From Eurosta solidaginis (taxonomy: Eukaryota; Arthropoda; Insecta; Diptera; Tephritidae): DNA of 64,000 nucleotides. Location of the stretch: positions 242,668,978 to 242,732,977 of the forward strand of contig NC_090320.1 of NCBI RefSeq assembly GCF_040869045.1, written 5' to 3'. Positions within the stretch are counted from its first letter, which is position 1, and every line of letters starts with the position of its first letter. The translations under genes were made by a program, and so were the position numbers. Under the pieces are notes generated by a model. That model was not told the DNA's origin, did no database searches, and saw only the letters and a program-made list of their open reading frames with translations. This document shows, piece after piece, positions 56,400 through 64,000 of this stretch.

Positions 56400-56935
56400 T
56401 TTACTTTGCACACGGAGTGTATTTTTATTGGTATTATTTGGTAACATAAGGGGCATAAACGAATCGAGATAAATATAGACTTCCATATATCAACATGCTG
56501 AGGATGAAAAAAGGAATCGATTTAGCGATGTCCATCCAACCGTCCGTCCATCTGTCGTTGCACACGATACTAAATATTGAGAATAAAGTATAACAATCTG
56601 ATATATAGGTTCCTTGAATTTTATTTCCCGTCGCTATTAAAAATGAGGTAAATCGGAGGGTAACCACGCCCAATTTTTACGTATATAACATTTTGGAAAA
56701 CACATAAAACCTGATTATTTAGTAAATAATTCATATAGAATGTTAAGATTTGATGTGTGGACTGATATTAAGACTCTTGATATTTTGTTTTTGAAAATGG
56801 TTGTGGCATCGCTCACTTGTCATAAAATCTATTTTACAAATATTACTAACCATAAATCAAAAACCGTTAAACCTATCATAACAAAAGTCGACAGAGATAC
56901 ATATGTATATATTAACAAAATAAATATATATAAAC
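56400..56935 (-). repeat. Family 1 repeat, inverted partial copy
   Basis: It shares TTTAGCGATGTCCATCC, AAAACCTGATTATTTAGTAA and GTGTGGACTGATATTAAGAC with the copies at 31880 and 51455. Confidence 0.6.
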
Positions 56936-57640
56936 AAAAATAAAAACAAAGGTATGTAGTGAGCAATTAGTCGGCTTTAAGCTGAAATAAAAGGAGGTTT
57001 AAGTTATGAGGCTATGTGGAATAGGATAGCACGAGCCAAAATATATTGTAATGAATTTTTAGTATTTCTGCTTATTTGTAACCTTCTACTAACGTTCGTA
57101 TCGCTAAAGAGTTGAATAAATAATTCCAATATTCAATATTGCAAAATGGTCTTTGTTAGAGTACTTCACAATAACACTTATACTTCGCAACCAATAGCGT
57201 GCTTAAATCAAATTGATTGATCATGCCTCAGCTGGTGCTGCTTTTCCTCATTCGCATATTTCTAGGCGTTTCTTCTTCCCGAATTTACTACTTCTTTACC
57301 AGCTATAAACTCACCAGCTATAAACTACAGATGCACGTTAATGCCTTCTCATATGCGCGCGTATATGTGAGTGACACCTCCACCGATGATTGCGTACTTT
57401 TGTGAGCATCTCAGCTTTATGCATGTGTCTGTGTGAGAACTACTTTGCTGATGATTGCATACTTTTGTGAGCATCTCTCCGTTGCTCGTATGTACACATG
57501 TGTAGACATAATGATTGATTTGTTTATGTATATACAAGTGACTGTTTAGTATGGGCTTAGAGATGACAGTATGCCTTAGTGTTGCTAATATTCGTCACAA
57601 TATGTATGTAGGAATTAATGAATTTCAAGACATATTACAG
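56936..57640. other. Intergenic stretch with short direct repeats
   Basis: TACTTTTGTGAGCATCTC occurs at about 57396 and 57460. CCAGCTATAAACT occurs twice near 57300. No gene seen. Confidence 0.5.
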
Positions 57641-57698
57641 AAGTTGCCTTTACTATAATGCTTCGAAGAAAAATTAACGAAATTGGTGAAGGACCACG
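57641..57698 (-). repeat. Family 1 fragment
   Basis: ATGCTTCGAAGAAAAATTAA and GGACCACGCCC match words at 51915-51970 in the same relative orientation. Confidence 0.5.
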
Positions 57699-57721
57699 CC
57701 CGTCACTTACCCCCCCTAGAG
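57699..57721 (+). mobile_element. Jockey-like LINE fragment, left piece
   Basis: CCCGTCACTTAC and the following bases match the sense strand of the LINE near 63411-63435. The fragment continues at 60222 after a hAT element. Confidence 0.5.
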
Positions 57722-57766
57722 CAGGGGCGTAGCCAAAAAATTGCTTTGAGGGGGGGGTCAAAACAG

Positions 57767-59157
57767 AACAAGTAAGGCAGGCTAAGTTCGGGTGTAACCG
57801 AACATTACATGCTCAGCTGAGATCTATGGAGAAAAAATAAGGGAAAATCACCATGTAGGAAATTGAACCTAGGGTAACCTTGGAATGCGTTTGTATGAGA
57901 TGTGTATCAAATGGTAGGTATTAAAGAGGGTTTTAAAAGGGAGTGGGCCTTAGTTCTATAGGTGGACGCCTTTTCGAGATATCGCCATAAAGGTGGACCA
58001 GAGGTGACTCTAGAATGCGTTTGTACAATATGGGTATCAAACGAAAGGTGTTAATGAGTACTTTAAAAGGGAGTGGGCCTTAGTTCTATGGGTGGACGCC
58101 TTTTCGAGATATCGCCATAAAAGTGGACCAGGGGTGACTCTAGAATGCGTTTGTACAATATGGGTATCAAGCGAAAAGTGTTGATGAGTATTTTAAAAGG
58201 GAGTGGGCCTTAGTTCTATGGGTGGCTGCCTTTTCGAGATATCACCATAAAGGTGGACCAGGGGTGACTCTATAATGTGTTTGTACGATATGGGTATCCA
58301 ATAAAAGGTATTAATGAGGGTTTTAAAAGGGAGTGGTAGTAGTTGTATATGTGAAGGCGTTTTCGTGATATCGACCAAAATGTGGACCAGGGTGACCCAT
58401 AACATCATCTTCCGGGTTCCGCTAATTTATTTATATATGTAATACCACCAACATTATTCCTGCCAAGATTACAAGGGCTTTTGATTTCGCCCTGGAGAAC
58501 TTTTTCATTTTCTTCTACTTAATATGGTAGGTATCACACCCATTTTACAAAGTTTTTTTCTAAAGTTATATTTTGCTTCAACAAACCAATCAAATTACCA
58601 TGCTTCATCTCTTTTTTGGTATTTGGTATAGAATTATGGCATTTTTTTCATTTTTCGTAATTTTCGATATCGAAAAAGGGGGCGTGGTCATAGCAGGATT
58701 TTGGCCATTTTTTATACCAATATAAAGTGAGTTCAAATAAGTACGTGAACTGAGTTTAGTAAAGATATATCGATTTTTGCTCAAGTTATCCTGTTAACGG
58801 CCGAGCGGAAGGACAGACAGTCAACTGTGTATAAAAACTGGGCGTGGCTTCAACCGACTTCGCCCATTTTCACAGAAAACAGTTACCGTTATAGAATCTA
58901 TGCCCCTACCAAATTTCACAAGGATTGGTAAATTTTTGTTCGACTTATGGCATTAAAACTATTCTAGACAAATTAAATGAAAAAGGGCGGAACCACGCCC
59001 ATTTTGAAATTTTCTTTTATTTTTGTATTTTGTTGCACCATATAATTACTGGAGTTGAATGTTGACATAATTTACTTATATACTGTAAAGATATTAACTT
59101 TTTTTTTAAATTTGACTTAAAAAAAAAAATTTTGAGCCCTGCTCAACTGAGTATAAA
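57767..59157 (+). repeat. Family 1 repeat inside the hAT element
   Basis: It begins AACAAGTAAGGCAGGCTAAG and ends GCTCAACTGAGTATAAA. Tandem 130-bp units start at about 57903, 58034, 58164 and 58294. The 3' part is shorter than in the 13018 copy: the region with the GGACGGAC run is deleted. Confidence 0.8.
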
Positions 59158-60200
59158 AACCGAAGTACCTCCTTCAGGAATAAGTAGAACTCATGCTTTT
59201 TGAGCCTATGCATGAGGTCTATCGTAGACGTATATAAAATTCAAAAGAAATAAACTGATCGAATAGAAAAAAATTTAATTTAAAAAAGTCATATCTACAC
59301 GGAAAAATACTAATGTGTTTTTTACATTTTAAAATGTGAAAAACACATAATTTATTCATTTATCAAATAATTGGAATTTTAAATTTTTGAAATGTGTTTT
59401 TGATATGAAAAAAAAATGTACATATTACATTATAATAATGTGTTTTCCACATAGAAAATAATGTCAAATTTGCATTATATTTCAAAATAGGAAATGTGTA
59501 CTTCGAAAAAATGCTGTAAATTTAACATTATTTAAATGTGGAGAATAAAATCAAAGCACGAGAATTAGTATCGTTTAGTTCGGCAAACAAACATAACCGT
59601 AAGCAATGTTTATATGTATGTGTATATGTAACTTGTCCCGTGGCGTAAGGGCAGAAGATTCATGCAAATATTCAGACGCATGAAGTTTTCGTATTTGCCT
59701 TTTCATTCCGATGAATGTAATCGCGGATGAGGAAACGAGCAAACGCCTGAATTGATTATATTCACGCATGCAATAAGTTGGTTGATTATAAATCAATGTC
59801 GATTATGTTCGTTTAAGCAAGTTGGATCATTTAACACGATCATGTTGCCGAATGTAATCGAACGTTATTATGTTCGATTTTTGGTGTTCTCTGATATGTA
59901 TGTAGATGGTCGTTAAGCAAATTTACAAGGAAACTTCTTTATGGAATTATAGTAAAAGTTAACATGTACATTTGTATATTTAATAAATTGCAGAATTATT
60001 ATGAAACAGAATATGATTAAAATATAAGTGTTCACTTCGTACATACATATGCTTGCATATTAAAAATATAATATCACCAACAAAGTAAATAAGTAGCAGA
60101 ATTATAAAGAAATTTATTAACATAGACACAAAAACATCAAATATTTGAATTGTAACGACCTAAACAATCGAATGATCCTGAGACAAGGGGGTTTAAACCG
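59158..60200. other. Right interior of the hAT element
   Basis: AT-rich. The word AATGTG recurs many times at 59305-59545, including a small inverted pair (ATGTGTTTTTTACAT region). No gene. Confidence 0.45.
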
Positions 60201-60221
60201 CCCCCCGTCGATACGCCCCTG

Positions 60222-60288
60222 CCCTAGAGTGACGACGTCTCATCCACTGCACTTCATAATTCTGCAGTTAAACTGTAATGGATTAACT
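60222..60288 (+). mobile_element. Jockey-like LINE fragment, right piece
   Basis: TGACGACGTCTC to AATGGATTAACTGGGAAG matches the sense strand (reverse complement of 63350-63413) where ORF2 begins (LQLNCNGLTGK). With 57699-57721 it forms one short LINE piece interrupted by the hAT element. Confidence 0.65.
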
Positions 60289-60348
60289 GGGAAGATGTTG
60301 TTGTTGTTTTTGTAGCAGTGCTTCGTGCACCCTACTAGGTACCACCGA

Positions 60349-60678
60349 TCACAAATTGTCATCAATATCCTCTAACGGGAGTCCAAAGAAACTTGCTGTT
60401 TCAACAGGGGTGGACCATAATGAAAGGGGTGGACCATAATGAAAGGGTGCTAGAGGCGTTGGTTCCACATTACAATTAAAGAGATGGTTGGTATCATGTG
60501 GGGACACATGGTATGCGGGGCATACATTTTGTATGTCGGGGTTGATTCTGGATAGGTAAGAGTTTAGCCTGTTACAGTATACAGATCGAATTTGAGCTAG
60601 AGTGACTCGCGTTTCCCTGGGGAGTTTGCGTTCCTCTTCCGCAAGTTTTGGGTACTGTTCTTTGAGTACTGGATTCAC
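60349..60678 (-). pseudogene. LINE ORF2 C-terminal domain
   Basis: RSVYCNRLNSYLSRINPD is followed by VCPAYHVSPHDTNHLFNC, a Cys/His pattern at the end of ORF2 in this LINE type; the second Cys of the expected pair reads Tyr. A short tandem duplication (GGGGTGGACCATAATGAAAG, near 60410-60445) adds residues in HYGPPLSLW. Confidence 0.75.
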
Positions 60679-61034
60679 CGGGCAATTCCTGCTATAAAGG
60701 TCAGACGCCTGCTTGTGGAGTTCAGGGAGGACCTGCTTGTGTTTTTATGCTTCATACGGCTGAGTTCTCAGGTGCCGTATTTCCTCATAATGCTTACGGA
60801 GATGACTCCTTAAGCCCCTATGCGGTGTTGGCTCATCAATCAGATGTCTGTTGGGATGCCCAGGTTTCTGGGTATTCAACAGGAACTGTTTGCTTAGCGT
60901 CTCATTTCTCTGCCTGATGGGGAGTATTCTCGCCTCATTATGTAGGTGGTGTTATGGGGACATAAGAAGACAGCCCGTGGCAGTTCTGAGAACAGTATTT
61001 TGGCAGGCCTGTAGCTTCTTGCAGTGATTAGTTT

Positions 61035-61970
61035 TTAGGCTTGACGACCATATCGGGGACGCGTGGTATGCAATCGGCTGACCAATTGCGATGATGCGCG
61101 TTTCTTTGTCTTTTCCCCACCAGCCAGCAAGGGGCTTGAGGATTTTATTACGGCTCTGGATTTTCGGTACAATTGCGGCTGTAGATCCTGATCAAACGTC
61201 ACACCCAAGATGTTAGGTTGTAGGACAGTCGGTAGCGTAGTGCCATCGACGTGGATGTTCAAAATGGTCGACATTTGGGACGTCCATGTTGTAAATAAGG
61301 TAGCGGATGATTTAGTCGGTGATAATGCCAGGTTTCGCGAGGCGAAAAAACTGGAGAAATCAGGGAGGTAGCAGTTTCTTCTGTTGCAAAACTCATCTAT
61401 CTGTGGGCCTGGGCCTGTGGCCATTATTGTTCAGTCGTCGGCGTAAGAAACGATAGTAACTCCTTCTGGTAGCGAAGGTAGCTTAGATATGTAGACATTA
61501 AACAAAAGTGGGGATAGGACACCACCCTGTGGCACCTCTTTTTTAATTCTTTTTGGTTTTGATGTTTTGTTTCTAAATTGCACCGATGCCTGCCGACCAC
61601 CCAGATAATTTGCAGTCCACCTTTTAAGACATGGGGGAAGGATAGACCCTTCCAGGTCTTGCAGTAACGTGCCATGGTTGACCGTATCAAAAGCTTTTGA
61701 TAGGTCTAGCGCAACTAGTACTGTTCTATGGTGGGGGTTTTGATTTAAACCGCAAATTATCTGGGTGCTAATGGCATTTAGCGTGGTGGTGGTGCTATGA
61801 AGTTTTCTGAAGCCATGCTGATGGCAGGCTAGCTGTAAATTTGCTTTGAAGTAGGGGAGCAAAATGGCTTCAAGCGTCTTGGCTCTTGGCCATAGGAGAG
61901 ATATCGGGCGATATGACTCTCCTATGTTAGCTGGTTTCCCAGGCTTGAGTAGCGGAACCACCTTGGCCAT
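61035..61970 (-). pseudogene. LINE reverse transcriptase, broken
   Basis: AKVVPLLKPGKPANIGESYR and PISLL start the RT. VALDLSKAFDTVNH has the first catalytic Asp, VPQGGVLSPLLFNVYIS follows, and SYADD is directly followed by a stop in place of the next codon (near 61431). Past the stop TIMATGPGPQIDEFCNRRN and NILGVTFDQDLQ continue. The frame shifts around 61130. Confidence 0.85.
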
Positions 61971-61973
61971 GTT

Positions 61974-62432
61974 CTATTTTTCGGGAATGATAAAGGTGGA
62001 AAGAGATAGGTTGAAGACATGTGCTAAATATTTGAAACCCTCTATTCCAAGGCTTTTAAACAGCGGCACGGCTATGAAGTCTGGGCCCACTGCTTTGGAT
62101 GGTTTAGCATGGGCGATGGCATCCTCAACCTTTGGCGGTGATGGTAATTGGTGACGCGCTGAATTTATGTTTATGTGCCTGTCTGTTGGCCCTTCGTCTA
62201 ACTTTGTCGACCGAGAATGCATTATATATTGACGGCAGAATGCGCTCGCGCATTTTTTCGCATCCGACAGCACTTTATCGCCAAAGGCGATGGAAACTTT
62301 GTCATTGTACCTAGACGGCGACGGATTCGATAGGGACTTTACGGTTGACCAAAGTTTACCTACCCCGACAGAGAGGTTACAACCGCGCAGGTGCTCCTCC
62401 CATTTCGCCCGCTTGTGTTCATCCACAAGCAA
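61974..62432 (-). pseudogene. LINE linker between endonuclease and RT
   Basis: WEEHLRGCNLSVGVGKLWST and AKPSKAVGPDFIAVPLFKSL, the latter leading into RT, are in frame with stops on both sides. Confidence 0.7.
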
Positions 62433-62485
62433 TCTGATGCGTTGGTTTATATCCCTTATTTGGGGGTCGGCGGGATCGAGCTGTC

Positions 62486-63380
62486 TTATAAGGTCATGTT
62501 CTCTCGCAAAATTTGTGGCCTCCGCCGGAAGTGGGGCCGAATTTCGGGAATTCTACCGGCGGGGATTAAGCGAGCCGAGAAGGATTCAATGACCTTGCGG
62601 AAAGCACGCTCACCTTGGCGGGCATCAGTGGGGATAGGGAGGGCAGCAAATCGGTTGTCTGTAAAGGATTTGTATTCGCCCCACTTTCCTTTTTTAAAGT
62701 TTATGAAATTGGGTTTATCTGTGACGATGAAGTTGGCGGGACACTCGAACGAAATAAGTATAGGCAGGCGGTCGGATGCCAATGTTACCATCGGCTGCCA
62801 GGTGACGCAGTTTATGAGTTCTGCGCTCACGATTGATATACACAGCTTCCTACCATACCTTTGCGGGCGTCTCCGTTTATTGTGCAGAACGTCGTTTCTT
62901 CTATTTGATCCGCCAACATCTCACCCCTACTGTCCGCCCGCAAGTTTGAATGCCCTAGATCGTGATGGGCAATGAAATCGCCTAATATAATGCGATTGTT
63001 GCCAGTGAGTAAGGTGCTGATATTAGGGTGGTATCCACTGGGGCAACAGGTGGCAGGAGGGATGTAGATGTTGATGATTTCTAGGTCTGCATCGCCTGAC
63101 CGGACAGATAAGCCTTGCCGTTCTAAGACACTGTCCCTGCGGCCGATGTCAGGATCAAATGTATGATATTGCACAGAGTGATGTACGATAAACGCGAGGC
63201 TGCCTCCATTTCCGCTCTCGCGATCTTTTATGTGGACATTATATACAGAACAGGTCTGCAGAGCAGATCTTCCTGTGAGTTTAGTCTCTTAATCGAAGCA
63301 ATGCGGATGTTGTGCCGCTTCATGAAATCGACTATCTCCGTGATCTTCCCAGTTAATCAATTACAGTTTAACTGCAGAAT
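62486..63380 (-). pseudogene. LINE endonuclease, broken
   Basis: LQLNCNGLTGKITEIVDFMK (near 63330-63375), SIKETKL, then SVRSGDADLEIINIYIPP and RIILGDFIAHHDLGHSN (GDFNAHH-type, with Ile for Asn) lead to LPILISFECPANF (62486-62830). These are blocks of an APE-type endonuclease in three frames. Confidence 0.8.
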
Positions 63381-63593
63381 TCTGTAGTGCATGTGGGGAG
63401 ACGTCGTCACTCTGGGAGTAAGCGACGGGTGACTACGCCTGGGTTGTGGAATGCTAGGACGTAACTTCTGTTGTGGCCCTAGGACTGGACGTCCTTGGAT
63501 AAGCATTGGGGTACGCCGTGTATTTGGGTATGCGGCCTGGCAACATGGCGCAATGAACCCGTCGTGGGGTTGCCGTCGCGGAGACCAGAACAT

Positions 63594-64000
63594 CTAGGAA
63601 AGTGGCACCGTACATGGCAGGAGCTGCATTGGGCGGATGTCGCAAACATATATACCCTGTTCTGGCAAACTGTGGAAAGGGAGGTAGGGACTAAGAGTCT
63701 GTTTCCCTGGCCTACACAATTGCTGCCGGAAAAGAGGGGGGAGAAGACGGGGGCAGGGTCTGATGCTCGGCATCACTCCCGACTCTACTACGCAGATCGT
63801 AGGTATGAGTGGGAGCAGCTGTATGAGTTGGTGGCGCCGTGGGGCGCGAGCAGCAGCGGGTAATTGTTGTGGCTTGCTGAGCAGCGGGGCTGTTTGAAGG
63901 TAGTGTGGGGGGGGGGGCGCTAAAGCGTAGACTACGGGACGCCCTAGGGCGTGAACAGCAAGGAGCCACAAAAGATTTATAGAAGTTATGTGGCCTTCTG
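63594..64000 (-). pseudogene. LINE ORF1 debris
   Basis: Two overlapping Pro/Ser/Thr-rich frames; HTYDLRSRVGSDAEHQTLPP is the most protein-like piece. No zinc knuckle is visible. A G-run (63908-63917) lies near the window end. Confidence 0.5.

Larger units (their letters stand above)
57722..60221. mobile_element. Non-autonomous hAT element with 8-bp target duplication
   Basis: It begins CAGGGGCGTAGCC and ends with the inverse GATACGCCCCTG. CCCTAGAG flanks both sides (57714-57721 and 60222-60229), an exact 8-bp duplication. No transposase frame. It contains a family 1 copy (57767-59157) and AT-rich sequence. Confidence 0.85.
60289..64000 (-). mobile_element. Jockey-like LINE, minus strand, runs to the window end
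   Basis: On the minus strand: ORF1 debris (63600-63970), endonuclease (62827-63380), linker, RT (61040-61970) and a C-terminal domain (60349-60678), ending in an AAC repeat tail (60289-60305). Many stops and shifts. The 5' end may lie outside the window. Confidence 0.8.

Overview
The window looks like nuclear DNA of a higher fly, most likely a true fruit fly (Tephritidae); the species is not identified. Reasons: an intronless, heat-inducible type Hsp70 gene with a fly-style promoter and A-rich leader, AT-rich spacers, and a dense mix of insect transposons (LOA-, Jockey- and CR1-like LINEs, Ty3/gypsy, Penelope, hAT, pogo, Helitron, tRNA-derived SINE, foldback MITEs). The tephritid assignment is an inference from how these repeats look, not from a search.

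Only two host genes are well supported. Hsp70 lies at 5032-6942 (+) with a heat-shock element, TATA box and poly(A) signal. A small secreted, degenerate trypsin-like protein lies at 50847-51293 (-) with its own TATA box and poly(A) signal. Nearly all other long reading frames belong to mobile elements, most of them broken.

Layout: 0.4-3.0 kb, a broken hAT transposon. 4.1-4.6 kb, a long AT-rich foldback just upstream of Hsp70. 5.0-7.0 kb, Hsp70. 8-8.4 kb, a MITE. 8.7-10.4 kb, Penelope debris and a gag-protease remnant of a gypsy element. 10.9-11.5 kb, a near-perfect 600-bp palindrome. 13.0-15.7 kb, a non-coding repeat (called family 1 here) with 130-bp tandem units, split by a SINE. 16.6-17.2 kb, a MITE. 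17.4-17.6 kb, a minisatellite. 18.3-21.3 kb, a gypsy pol remnant. 21.7-22.9 kb, tandem repeat family X and a SINE. 23.1-26.1 kb, two pieces of a LOA-like LINE. 26.1-26.4 kb, a foldback. 27.1-29.7 kb, a Penelope-like palindrome split by a pogo element. 30-34 kb, Penelope, MITE and family 1 fragments. 36.1-40.3 kb, an LTR element lacking pol. 40.3-43.1 kb, a CR1/Jockey-like LINE with a long open RT frame. 44.4-49.5 kb, a LOA-like LINE on the minus strand. 50.8-51.4 kb, the secreted-protein gene. 54.2-55.7 kb, a foldback and a Helitron. 57.7-60.2 kb, a non-autonomous hAT holding another family 1 copy. 60.3 kb to the window end, a Jockey-like LINE on the minus strand.

The genes do not form a pathway. 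The biology visible here is nested insertion: several target-site duplications are intact, so the order of events can be read directly. The points most worth following are the foldback in the Hsp70 upstream region, a 38-bp segment shared between that region and the loop of a distant foldback, a cluster of hammerhead-ribozyme-like motifs in Penelope debris, and two SINE-like families that share a central domain.
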